A stretch of 34,132 nt of DNA from Silene noctiflora (Eukaryota; Streptophyta; Magnoliopsida; Caryophyllales; Caryophyllaceae). Location of the stretch: contig VHZZ01001985.1 of the NCBI GenBank assembly GCA_009801015.1, positions 89,920 through 124,051 of the forward strand. Reading direction: 5' to 3'. This document shows positions 1 to 9,293 of the stretch, piece after piece; the first letter of the stretch is position 1; each line of letters opens with the position of its first letter. The position numbers and the translations under genes were made by a program. The notes below the pieces were generated by a model that did not search any database, was not told the origin of the DNA, and worked only from the letters and a program-made list of their open reading frames with translations.

Positions 1-87
1 CCAAATAACTGAATTATCCCTGTACGTATTCTTATTGTGAGATTTACTAATGTGATCGCATTATTGTCGAGGACACATACTCCAACA
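1..87. other. Unassigned left-edge sequence
   Basis: This stretch lies left of the point where similarity to the second Tat copy begins (about base 88, matching about base 30120). It does not resemble the sequence upstream of the same point in copy B, so copy A is broken or strongly diverged here. I see no gene in it. Confidence 0.4.
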
Positions 88-1324
88 CCTTTGACTCAGC
101 TAAAAGGGCTTTCTTCATTAACCTTCTACACGAGTTCAAAGATGTTTTCGCTTGGACCTACAAAGACATGCCGGGGATAGACAGGGACGTTAGAGAACAC
201 TGTATCCCAATCAAGCCAGGTTTCAAACCAGTTAAACAAAAGCTCCGTAGAATGAGGACGGAATTGGGTCTTAAGATCAAAGAAGAGGTAGACAAACAAT
301 TTAAAGCCGGCTTCATCAAAGTTTCCGAGTATTCTGCCAACATCATCCCCGTACCTAAAATGGATGGGCGAATCTGGGTTTGTGTTGATTTTTGGGATCT
401 AAACAAGGCAAGTCCAAAAGACGAGTTTCCATTACCACATATAGACATATTGGTAGACAATACAGCTGACCACGCACTTTTGTCCTTCATGGATGGATAC
501 GCAGGTTACAATATAATCAATGTGGTTGAAGAGGACATGCATAAAACCGCATTTGTCACTGAATGGGGTACCTATATTTACACCGTCATGCCTTTCGGGT
601 TAATCAACGCGGGTGCAATGTACCGACGCACTGCCACTACCTTACTACACGACATGATGCACAAGTTATTAGAGGTTTACGTTGATTACATAATCGTTAA
701 ATCTAAAGATAGAAAGGGTCACACGCCAATCTTTACAATTTCTTCCTTAGACTTCACAAGTACAATATGAGCCTCAATCCTCAGAAGTTTGCATTTGGGA
801 TAACATCTGGGAAGTTGCTAGGTTATGTCGTAAGTCAATGAAGAATAGAGATTGATCCATCAAAGATCAAGGCTCTAATCGAAATGCTTCAACCACAAAC
901 GGAGAAAAAAGTTCGAGGTTTTCTAGGCAAGGTACAATACATATGCCGTTTAATCTCAAAGCATACCATGATTTGCAAGCCAATATTCAAAAAAATAAAA
1001 GAGACGGACCACACTATGTGGGACGATGATTGCCAAATGGCAGTCAAGAAAATCAAGGAGATTTTGGCCAAACTACCTGTGCTCATGCCACCGCAGAAAG
1101 GCCAACCTTTATCCCCATACCTTTCAGTTACAGAAACAGCCATGGGAGCCATGCTCGCCCAGACAATAGGGAAAGAGGAACGAGCCATCTACTACCTCAG
1201 CAAGAATTTATTAGGATACGAGAGAAAGTACACACCTCTTGAAAAGACTTGCCTCGATCTTGTGTGGGCAACAAAGAAGCTACGGCATTACATGCTCATC
1301 TATTCGGCCAAAGTCTACTCGTAA
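88..1324 (+). pseudogene. Tat-clade Ty3/gypsy reverse transcriptase and RNase H, decayed (copy A)
   Basis: This is the pol region of an LTR retrotransposon, which would copy element RNA into DNA inside virus-like particles. The RT opens with the stretch DVFAWTYKDMPGID and continues through DFWDLNKASPKDEFPLPHID and SFMDGYAGYN, all typical of the Tat lineage. The palm motif, normally YVDD, reads YVDY near 679-690, so a catalytic aspartate is lost. Compared with copy B at 30118-31356 it lacks 9 bases near 336, is frameshifted near 715-760, and has a TGA at 839-841 where copy B has CGA. The RNase H part (884-1321) is open and includes VTETAMGAMLAQ and the ERKYTPLEKTC stretch. It ends at a TAA (1322-1324) that copy B shares. 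It is a pseudogene; the Tat assignment is firm from the second RNase H that follows. Confidence 0.88.
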
Positions 1325-2003
1325 ATGGATCCCATAAAGTACATTTTCGAGAAGCCAGTTCTTAATGGTCGAGTAGCAAGATGGACTTTAATGCTTTCCA
1401 AGTTTGACCTCAAATACGTGCCTCTAAAGGTAATTAAAGGACGGGCAGTCGCTGAATTTTTCGCAGACAATCCCATACATGATACTCAAATGATAGACAC
1501 ATGGTCATTTCTAGATGAAAATATCCTTCATACTAATGCAGAATCATGGGATCTCTACTTCAACGGGGCTTTCCAACCTAAGAGGATATGGGATCAGAGT
1601 GTTGATCATTTCTCCTGAAGGCGAGCATACACAATTTAAGTCAAAATCGACTTCGAGGTGACTAATAATGCGGCAGGATATGAGGCTTGTCCCATTGGTT
1701 TACAAGCAGCAGTCAGTCTTGGCATCAAAAGACTTGGAGTCCATGGAGACGCATCCCTCATTATCAACCACATCACTGGATCATGGAAAGTGTAGAGCGA
1801 AAATCTCGCCCATATCAATCAAGGGTAGAGGAAGTGGCTCAGTTCTTTGATAAAATCACTTACTTACACCGGAAAAGAGAGGAAAACCGATTTGCAAACG
1901 CTCTTGCGAAACTTGCATCCCTTATTAATATGCTTGACGATATGGTGGATATGCCCTTATGCATCGAAAGGTGATCTGAACCAGCCTATATACACCTCAT
2001 AAG
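1325..2003 (+). pseudogene. Tat-clade connection and second (archaeal-type) RNase H, decayed (copy A)
   Basis: After the shared TAA the same element continues with MDPIKYIFEKP and KVIKGRAVAEFFADNP, the end of the first RNase H and the connecting segment. A second RNase H follows from about 1545 (SWDLYFNGAF). Possession of a second RNase H is a hallmark of Tat/Ogre/Retand elements. The first catalytic residue, D in copy B (YFDGAF), is N here. The frame shifts between about 1590 and 1640, then resumes with FEVTNNAAGYEA and VHGDASLIINHITGSWK. A TAG at 1793-1795 also matches copy B. Similarity to copy B stops at about 2003, where a different sequence begins, so integrase is missing. Confidence 0.85.
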
Positions 2004-2080
2004 AAAATATGAATCTTCATGAAATATATTAAGAGATATAAAGTCACTTGTTAAAGAAATTGTAAAAGAATGAAAACCGC

Positions 2081-2119
2081 ACACTCTACTCCCTTAACAC
2101 AAACTTCGTCCCGAAGTTT
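2081..2119 (-). other. Possible polypurine tract with adjacent dyad
   Basis: On the minus strand the purine-rich run GGGAGTAGAG follows an 8-bp perfect dyad (AAACTTCG-TCC-CGAAGTTT, 2101-2119). The arrangement resembles the 3' end of the chromovirus at 7955-7993. Plus-strand DNA synthesis of the element would be primed here. The expected 3' LTR is not visible in the 80 bases beyond. Confidence 0.35.
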
Positions 2120-3690
2120 TTCTAAGAAACACTTAACCATTCATACTATGACATAAGCTATTCACTGTGTCATTAATCACAATTTACTCATACCATTTAC
2201 TTAACATAGGATATAATTTACATACAATAGCATATCACCTTCTCTTAAACATATCCATACCTTATTCATTCAATTCCATCAATTCACATCCCATACATAT
2301 TGGACTCGTCATGCAGCAAACCTACGTTTAACACAATTACTATCTCATGAATAAAGCTGAACAATTAAGTAAAACCGATACATTTCAACATGGCATGCTT
2401 CATCTTAAATCCAATGCTACACAGTATAAGCCAGTTTATCACGTTACTACATTCACTACTTCGTGTTACTACCACAAATTTTATCAAATGCACGTAATAA
2501 CTTACACATGTACCACGTCATAGTCATTCAATCCCTTCCATTCCAATGTCAATACCATGGTAATTCACTATATCACATATCCACGGTAACCTTTATAACA
2601 TCCAAACTTACCATTGTTGGCCCTTATATACGTTCTTACATCAGCATAAATTATACATAACATAATATAAACAACCATTATCATCCACAAAATAACCTCA
2701 TTCATATCAATACACATGAGTTACGAATTATAAGTAAATCTCATACTTCACAAATAACCTATCAAATCCGTTTAAAACACAAGCGTTATTCTCGCAAGGG
2801 TTATCATCATGCTCAAGTAAGTTACACAACAGAAACCATTTAACATGTTGTTAGGTATGCCGTTTGAATCATGGAATTCATAATTCACATTATGCCTATA
2901 CTGTCTAAGAATCTCGTGTTCACCAATATTACCCGAAAACGTGCTTGAAACGGAGCGTAAATTATCCATATCCATAGAAGCATGTACCGCACTCATTGAT
3001 AACGTTAAAACATTTTATCATATACCAAATAACGTATAGCATAAAAGCCAAATCACTTTCCTAACAGTTAGCATTATGACATTATTAAATCGTCACCCAT
3101 GCTCATACTATTCTCATTTAACATCACCGCATTTTTTTTCGATCACAATTACTTCATACCTCACGCCAATCGCATAACGATCTCCATATTTCTAACCATA
3201 TTATAACATACTTGACATGTTAAACCACACAATCCTTTATACCCCCTCACCTATATCCTTGTAGAATAAGGCCTTGAGATTTTTGGATGTAAAGCTTAGT
3301 TGTCATAAAACACATGAAAGCACACATCCGCAAGTATTATAAAACATGTGGCCACTTCGAAAAGAAAACACAAGCAAGTAATCGCTTAATCACGTTCTGA
3401 GCTATTATAAATTTTAGAAAACATAAAGAGTCATTGAAGTGGGAGAATTGGAATTAAGTCCAAAATTCAAACAATTAATTTAGGAAAATTGTCACAATCC
3501 AATCGGTCCAAAAGAATTGTATTAGCATTTTGTCACAAGCCAAGGTCAACTTGCATTAAGAACTGTCTAACTCATGCATTAACACTAAAACATATGTAAA
3601 ACAAGGTATTATAAAGTAAAAGAACATCTTCGTAAACATTATGACATATAAGGAGGTAAAAAGGTAAGCATAAGATCATAACAGGGCCAC

Positions 3691-3834
3691 TAGATCGAGT
3701 ACTCAACATACTTGGTCGAGTAAAGGACACTCGATCGAGTACTCGTGTTACTCGGTCGAGTCTCTCACTTCAGAAGCTGACCATAAATTCGCTGGGAATG
3801 TACTTGGTCGAGTAGCCTGCACTTGATCGAGTAT
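3691..3834. repeat. Array of ACTCG-NN-CGAGT dyads
   Basis: Six or more copies of a 12-bp near-palindrome (for example ACTCGATCGAGT, and variants with TTGGTCGAGT or TTGATCGAGT) are spaced irregularly. The same word is found near LTR starts at 5757-5825, 11831-11969 and 24951-25085. Here it sits inside the non-coding interior of the minus-strand element, so it may mark a buried LTR fragment. Confidence 0.7.
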
Positions 3835-3849
3835 CTCCGCAGTTCTCAG

Positions 3850-3975
3850 CAATGACCAGTTTTTGTAAAAAAGTCATATCTCCCTCATTTCTTAGTCATT
3901 TTTGGACGTGTCACCTATCGTTAGAGTCGTAAGAGAACAAGATATCACCTCCAATTAGAATCACATCTATATCAT
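3850..3975. repeat. Dispersed segment, copy 1
   Basis: This segment, with its core CATATCTCCCTCATTTCTT and a downstream ATCACCTCCAA, matches 17255-17369 over about 115 bases with scattered differences. The second copy is cut by the CACTA end at 17370. It is non-coding and presumably part of an LTR retroelement. Confidence 0.65.
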
Positions 3976-4661
3976 TCCTATAACTAGACTTATGACCATT
4001 TAAAGACAGCCCTTTTATAATTGGACTTCACACAAATCAATTTTTTTTAACAAAACAATTGAAACATTACCAATGCAAACAATAGCAACACAATACTTCT
4101 AAAACAAGTATATAGGTGAGCTTTTATCATACCAACATGTAAATTAAACACAAAATTCATATACTACACGTGCTGGAAGTCACGTTCATCCTTTCTTACC
4201 GCATTCATGCTCCTACTTCCCAACCGAATAATACGCATCGTATCTCATCAAAATAAAATTCAAACCATACATATCACCATTTGGTACTATTCACGTTGTT
4301 CCTCCACTTACTCATGTCAATCATATCACTCGTCAAAATTATCACATTACTCCACATATTAATATTAATGCACATAAACTTCCACATTATACAACTTTCA
4401 CATCACTCCCAACCAAGATACACATCACAACACTTCCAATCCAAGATACACATACACCACTCTATTCATGCACATATAAACACACACACACACGTAACGA
4501 TCTCCTTGACACACGTCGTAGTAACTGGTCGAGATTGTAAGGGCTATAATGCGATTTCAGGACGTCTCCCAAATCTTTGCAGTAGCTCCTAACAATTCTC
4601 AAATGGTTAAATAGACAACCTACGTTCATTTTTTTCGTTGGTTTTAGGTTCCAAAATCGTC

Positions 4662-4673
4662 GCTCTGATACCA
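4662..4673 (-). other. Primer-binding site, initiator tRNA-Met type
   Basis: Read on the minus strand the sequence is TGGTATCAGAGC, the standard plant primer site complementary to the 3' end of initiator tRNA-Met. It lies three bases from the LTR end TGTTACA. This fixes the direction of the element: its LTR is at 4677-5825 and its interior runs to lower coordinates. Confidence 0.9.
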
Positions 4674-5084
4674 CTTTGTAACACCCCCATACCTCAAGGT
4701 ACCTTATCAAGGACTACCTTAAGATATGAGGATGCTACCATCTTGGTTACACGAGGTAGTGAACATCACAGAAACCATAATGAAACAAAATATATAAAAG
4801 TTAACTTATTAAAGAGGTTACAACTTCCAAAATTCAAATACAAAAGCCAAATCTCAAAATTGTAATAAAATGTAAAGACATAATAGCGGAAGCTAAACAA
4901 CTAGACGACTGGTGATAACTCAGCCCTGTCCATCCAATGTAACCACAACCGCCACCTCCAAACTCCATAGTAACCAGTAACTGACTACACACCACACTCC
5001 GAGGTGTGTAGCCTTGCCAGATTACCCATCGCAACAGGTAATCCACGCCACCAGTGGGGACCGCACCCTTACCACCAAAGTCCC

Positions 5085-5100
5085 CGCTCACGCATGAGCG
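5085..5100. other. LTR hairpin CGCTCA-CGCA-TGAGCG
   Basis: A perfect 6-bp stem with a 4-base loop lies just after the block GGGGACCGCACCC. At the homologous place in the solo LTR (22813-22831) the hairpin persists with another stem and loop. Confidence 0.6.
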
Positions 5101-5207
5101 AACCCAAGTCCTTTAATGTGCACATCCCCCTTGCGCCAAGATAATGCAAGAGGCGAACAATGGGGGTGAGACCTTCTCTCGCAATGGCTCACAATCCAAT
5201 ACCAATA

Positions 5208-5274
5208 CCAACACCAACACCAACACCAACATCCACCACAACACCATCACCAACATCCACCACAACACCATCAC
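5208..5274. repeat. Simple ACCAAC repeat and tandem 24-mer
   Basis: A run of ACCAAC/ACCAAT units is followed by two identical 24-base units (5227-5250 and 5251-5274) rich in CCA and ACA. It lies inside the minus-strand LTR and is absent from the related solo LTR, so it is probably a local expansion. Confidence 0.8.
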
Positions 5275-5716
5275 ATCAATATAACCAAATCATACAATAA
5301 TCACAAAGATCATAACATTGCATCATATAATATTCTACAGTCGACTGAGTAGGGAAACCCTACGTGACAAGAAAATCTGATAAATCACAGCACGGATCTA
5401 GAGGCTTATTCTACGAAATCTCCTCCTAGAATATAATAAAGCAATTAATACAACAATCAAGGCAATTCTAGCTCAAAACCTCCAATTACGCCAATTAAGG
5501 TTTTGACAATCTACCACAAATACCATAAAAGACTATACAAGAGACTTACTCTAATGATTAGAACGATAAAGGTGTGAAAATCCCCAAAAAAAAGATAAAC
5601 TCGCGCCTTGGATTGATAGAAATAGAGGAGAACAGTTCTACATTGTTTATTTTGTGAAAAAGGTGTTTAAGAAATATTTTAATGCTAAAAAATACGATTA
5701 CACTACTTCCCGTTCT

Positions 5717-5725
5717 ATTTATATC
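5717..5725 (-). promoter_or_regulatory. TATA-like box of the minus-strand LTR
   Basis: The minus strand reads GATATAAATAG, between the ACTCG array (upstream, higher coordinates) and the transcribed part of the LTR. The position fits the U3/R border. In the related solo LTR the same place is degraded. Confidence 0.6.
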
Positions 5726-5756
5726 AAACCGCGGAAAAACCCGTAACGGACCGGAC

Positions 5757-5825
5757 ACTCGGTCGAGTACGAGGCACTCGACCGATTAAGTCACACTCGG
5801 TCGAGTACGAGGCACTCGACCGAGT
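5757..5825. repeat. Two tandem perfect-stem hairpins ACTCGGTCGAGT / ACTCGACCGAGT
   Basis: Two units 38 bases apart each hold a 12-base arm, the loop ACGAGGC and the complementary arm. The second unit (5795-5825) is perfect; the first has one mismatch at the end. Each arm is itself nearly palindromic, so the region can form either large or small cruciforms. It lies in the U3 part of the minus-strand LTR. Confidence 0.85.
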
Positions 5826-6470
5826 CCAAAGAATGTGAACGAGATTCGGAGTTTCCTTGGTCTTGCTGGTTACTATCGTCGTTTCGTGCATGACTTCTCT
5901 AAGATCGCGAGGCCGATGACTCATCTAATGAAGAAGGAATCCAAGTTCATTTGGACCAAGGCTTGTGAATCTGCTTTTCATGAGTTGAAGAAGGGGTTGA
6001 TATTGCTCCTGTGTTGACTCTACCGAAGAGGGCATCGGGTTTGATGACTACTGTGATGCGTCAAGGTCTTGTTTGGGTTGTGTCTTGATGCAGAAGGGTA
6101 AAGTTGTGGTTTATGCTTCCCGGCAGTTGAAATTTCACGAGGAGAATTACCCGACTCACGATCTTGATTTAGCAACAGTGGTGTTTGCACTTAAGCTCCG
6201 GTGACACTACTTATATAGAGTATCTTGCAACATTTATACGAATCATAAGAGCTTGAAGTATATCTTCACTCAGAGATATCTTAACATGAGGCAGAGACGT
6301 TGGTTGGAGCTGCTTAATGACTATAAAATTGAGCTGAAGTATCATGAGGGTAAGGCAAACGTGGTTGCCGATGCGTTGAGTCGCAAGGTGTGTCATGCTA
6401 TGAGATCGGTGTTAGTTTTACCTGATGATTTGAGTCGAGAGTTCCAGATGATGGGCCTTAAGGTAGTTCT
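5826..6470 (+). pseudogene. Tekay/Del-like chromovirus RT end and RNase H, decayed
   Basis: Coding sequence starts abruptly at PKNVNEIRSFLGLAGYYRRF, the RT thumb/RNase H border of Ty3/gypsy pol; everything upstream is missing. A one-base loss near 6000 breaks the frame. RNase H then continues with [37 protein letters not shown] and, after an in-frame TGA (6202-6204) at a position usually holding W, with NHKSLKYIFTQ and GKANVVADALSRK. The last motif is the typical end of RNase H in chromoviruses. The family assignment rests on these motifs together with the downstream chromodomain and LTR. The piece cannot make a working enzyme. Confidence 0.88.
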
Positions 6471-7628
6471 TCCCGGTACTTTAGATTTGAATGCGATGGT
6501 TGCTGAACAAGAGATTCTTCATGAGATCCGAGTTAAGCAAAGCGAGGATGAATTCTTAGAAGTAGTTCAAGTCGTTGTAAGCGACGTTCGCGCTAAGGGC
6601 TTCGACGTTGGACCTGATAATGGTCTGCATTCCAAGGTCGTTGGTGTGTGCCTAGTTGTGAGGTCTTAAAGGGTAAGATTCTCAAGGAGGCTCATAGTAC
6701 TTCTTATACGGTTCATCCTGGTGGTGGTAAGATGTACAAGGATCTGAATCTAGGATTTTGGTGGCCGAATATGAAGAAAGAGATCGCCGATTTTGTGAGT
6801 CGTTGCCTGGTTTGTCAGAAATTTAAGTTTGAACATCAGAGGCCTGGTGGTCTACTGCAAACTTTGGAGATTCCCACTTGGAAATAGGATTCGATTTCGA
6901 TGGATTTCGTCATGGGTTTGCCAAGGTATCCAAGAGGAATGAATGTCATTTGGGTTGTAGTCGATCGTTTGACTAAGGTCACGCATTTTATTCCGATGAA
7001 GGAGACTTGGAGTCTCGAGGAGCTAGCGAATGATTATCAGCGTGAGATCATTCGTCTTCATGGGGTTCCTAAGGATATCATCTCCGATCATGATCCGAGG
7101 TTCTGTTCCCAGTTTTGGAAGAAGTTGAAGTAAGCTTTGGGTAGTGAGCTAAAGATGAGTACAACTTTCAATGCTGCAACTGATGGTCAGATAGAGCATA
7201 CCATTCAGATGCTTGAGGACATGTTGCGAGCTTGTGCTTTGGAGTTACAAGTTAGTTGGGAGAAGAGTTTACCGCTTGTGGAGTTCTCCTACAACAATAG
7301 TTACCAAGCTAGTATTCAGATGGCTTCGTTTGAGGCACTTTATGGAAGGAAGTGTCGTAGTCCTTTGTGTTGGGAAAATTCTAGTGAGGATGTCGTTCTT
7401 GGTCCGGAGTTGGTTCAGGAATCGATTGATAAGGTAAGTTTGATTCGTGAGAAGCTTAAGGCAGCCCAGGATCGACAGAAGAGGTATGAAGATTTGCGGC
7501 GTAGGCCGATTGAGTTCGAGGTTGGTGATAAGTTTTTCCTTAAGGTTTCGCCAATGAAAGGTGTGAAGAGGTTTGGGATTAAGGGCAAGCTTAGTCATAA
7601 GTACATTGGTCCTTACGAGGTGCTCTAG
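6471..7628 (+). pseudogene. Chromovirus integrase, decayed
   Basis: The integrase would insert the element's cDNA into the chromosome. A frameshift near 6650 precedes the zinc-binding HHCC domain (HPGGGKMYKDL, FWWPNMKKEI and CLVCQ, about 6690-6820). A stop in TWK-TAG (6885-6887) interrupts the frame. The catalytic core runs from [10 protein letters not shown] (first D near 6903) through IISDHDPRF (second D) to GQIEHTIQMLEDM (E). The three acidic residues are present, but two neighbouring arginines of the usual motifs SDRDPRF and TERTIQ are histidines here. A further stop, TAA at 7131-7133, separates the middle of the core from its end. The C-terminal part includes GRKCRSPLCW and the GPYEVL segment before a TAG at 7626-7628. 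Confidence 0.88.
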
Positions 7629-7965
7629 AGAGTTGGCAAGGTAGCTTATAGGTTGGCTTTATCTCCAAATTTTTTGAAGGTGCACGATGTATTCCATGTG
7701 TCGTAGTTGCGTCATTATCGCAGTAATCCCTCTCACATCTTACAAGTCGATGTGATTTATGTCGAGCCTAACCTGACTTACGAGGAGCGACCTGTTCGTA
7801 TTTTGGAACGTTAGGAGAAGAGGTTAAGGAATAAGGTTGTACCTTTGGTTCGAGTTATGTGGAGAAGTCAAAAGTTCGAGCAGGAGACTTGGGAAACCGA
7901 AGCGTCTATGAGAGAGAAGCATCCGAATCTTTTCGAGGGAGGTAGTTCTCTTATCAAGTTTTGAG
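7629..7965 (+). pseudogene. Integrase C-terminus and chromodomain, decayed
   Basis: The frame continues after the TAG as RVGKVAYRLALSPNFLKVHD and VFHVS, followed by another TAG (7705-7707) where Q is usual. The chromodomain covers about 7785-7930, with ERPVRILER, a TAG near 7813, then RLRNKVVPLVRVMWRS and ETWETEASMREKHPNLF. A chromodomain directs chromovirus integration to heterochromatin, which suits this setting. The end, SSLIKF-stop, runs into the polypurine tract. CAG-to-TAG changes explain at least two of the stops. Confidence 0.85.
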
Positions 7966-7993
7966 GACGAAACTTCTTTTTAGGGGGTTGGAT
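7966..7993 (+). other. Polypurine tract of the chromovirus
   Basis: The sequence GAGGACGAAAC, then a T-run and AGGGGGTTGGA, lies immediately before the 3' LTR start TGTAACACCCC. This is the usual plus-strand primer region of Tekay-type elements. Confidence 0.75.
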
Positions 7994-8203
7994 TGTAACA
8001 CCCCTAATTTCCGTAATATATTTATATAATTTATTTTCCCATATTTCATATTTTATTTTCCTGGAAAATATCCTTCCTCATGTTTATTTGTTGTTTCTAG
8101 CTCGAGTTTGGTGAAAACCCACCTTGTTATTGGATTTTTACGTGATTCTAGAGGGAATGGGTAAGTTTTGGGCTTGAACTTGGAATAAACCCATGAGCTT
8201 TTC

Positions 8204-8211
8204 TATAAATA
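8204..8211 (+). promoter_or_regulatory. TATA box of the chromovirus 3' LTR
   Basis: CTATAAATAATAGGGG lies about 210 bases into the LTR. The pyrimidine-rich sequence that follows, with AAACCCTAAACC, resembles a transcribed leader. Confidence 0.7.
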
Positions 8212-8840
8212 ATAGGGGAAACTAAACCCTTGCTTTTCTTTTATTCATCTTTTCACAAAAACCCTAAACCTAGTTTTCTCCTCTCTTTTCTCTCCCTTGG
8301 CCGCGCAACATCTCGCCTAGGGTTTCATGCCACCTGTTTCGTTTCCTCCTTTCTTCATCATCTTTCGTGCCTAGATCGATCCTACTCATTAGACCTATCT
8401 ATTCTCGTCATAAGTTTCATGTTTTCACGTAGTTTTTATAGTTTTATTTTATCGTTAGCGTATTAATTAGGAACTTTTCCCTTTGGCACGTTTGGATGGA
8501 TTAATGAAGGCGTGGAGACTGCTCCTGGAGAGGATATTTACATTGTGGACAAAGACCTTGATAATTAATTGATAAAAAGATAACTAGGTGTTTCTCTTTT
8601 AATTGTGTTTATACCAATTGATATGATTACTATGATTTAATGGTTGTTTTGTATGATTGGTACATGTTTGATTATTTATTACCATGGTTGTTTATTATGT
8701 TTAATATGTTTGTATATGTTTTAATGTTTTAATTATATGTCGTACGTTGTTTACGTGTTTATTATAGGTATCATGAGCGCAATTAGGGTTTACGAACGAA
8801 ACCCTAGTGGCGGCATGATAAGCGGCCAAGAGTGAGATTC

Positions 8841-9202
8841 AAAGTTATAGCTAAAGCTAGTATGACCTTGATGATGATTCGAGTGTTATAGCTGAAGTTA
8901 GTACAACTTTGGGTCGTTACTCAAGTTATGGCTGAAGCAGGTATAACCTTGGAAATATAAATCAAGGTTATAGCTGAATCTACTATAACATTGGATACGA
9001 ATTAAGGTTATAGCTGACACTAATGTAACCATGCGATTATGGCTCAAGTTTATGGTTGGAACTAGTATAACTTTGGGTTTCGTGTCAAGGTTATAGTTGA
9101 GGTTAGTATAACCTCACAGGTAAGTGTTGTAGTTATAGTCGAGGCTACTATAACTTCGCATCAAGATTCTATGTTATGACCCAAGGTTAATATAACCTTG
9201 GT
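8841..9202 (+). repeat. Tandem imperfect dyads, GGTTATAGCTGAAGCTAGTA unit
   Basis: About nine units spaced 35-50 bases apart follow the plan AAGGTTATAGC-TGA-AGCTAGTATAACCTT, with arms GGTTATA and TATAACC. Units begin near 8841, 8884, 8922, 8962, 9003, 9044, 9085, 9129 and 9181. The last (9181-9201) is the perfect hairpin CCAAGGTTA-ATA-TAACCTTGG. Unlike the next array, both stem and loop are largely constant. Confidence 0.82.
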
Positions 9203-9293
9203 TGTTAGTGCTACTTTCACATGTTGTGTCGTATTCAGTTATTATATGACAATATGTTTGCATATGTCATTAGTTATTGTTGTTCATACATTG

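Larger units (their letters stand above)
2004..4661 (-). mobile_element. Non-coding interior of a minus-strand LTR retroelement (possible non-autonomous chromovirus derivative)
   Basis: This AT-rich 2.6 kb stretch has no open frame with recognisable protein. Its right edge is set by a primer-binding site on the minus strand (4662-4673) next to an LTR. Near its left end, the minus strand carries CTTCGGGACGAAG followed by a purine-rich run. That resembles the sequence just before the 3' LTR of the chromovirus at 7955-7993 (GAGGACGAAAC, then a G-rich tract). If both ends are real, the element has a 5' LTR, primer site and polypurine tract but no gag or pol, as in LARD-type elements. The alternative is that several fragments are joined here; the ACTCG-NN-CGAGT array at 3691-3834 would fit a second LTR piece. 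Confidence 0.45.
4677..5825 (-). mobile_element. Truncated 5' LTR of a chromovirus-like element
   Basis: On the minus strand the LTR ends GGGGGTGTTACA immediately before the tRNA-Met primer site. It is related to the complete solo LTR at 22275-25113: they share the terminal 150 bases, a central block with hairpins (5000-5170 against 22740-22900), the block GTAGGGAAACCCTAC, and the promoter-proximal part. A TATA-like box lies at 5717-5725. The 5' end of the LTR is missing: at 5825/5826 the sequence passes directly from a hairpin of the ACTCG array into RT coding sequence of another element on the other strand. Confidence 0.82.

Noticed and set aside
158-490. Minus-strand open frame over the Tat RT, repeated at 30191-30532
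   Set aside because: It is the antisense shadow of conserved RT codons; similarity between the two follows from the plus-strand gene.
2463-2996. Small open frames at 2463-2660 and 2772-2996
   Set aside because: They are AT-rich, show no domain, and lie in the non-coding interior of a retroelement.
5208-5274. Possible CRISPR or satellite array
   Set aside because: It is a short ACCAAC simple repeat with two tandem 24-mers; there are no spacers, and the sequence is from a plant.
5340-5365. Shared GGGAAACC hairpins in minus and plus LTRs (5346-5362, 23068-23084, 15363-15380, 10537-10545) as one conserved element
   Set aside because: Only the two minus-strand copies are at equivalent places; in the plus-strand LTRs the word lies near the other end, so common origin is not supported.
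8230-8466. 78-codon frame with a hydrophobic, signal-like start
   Set aside because: It is in the pyrimidine-rich leader after an LTR TATA box; composition explains the Ser/Phe/Leu content.
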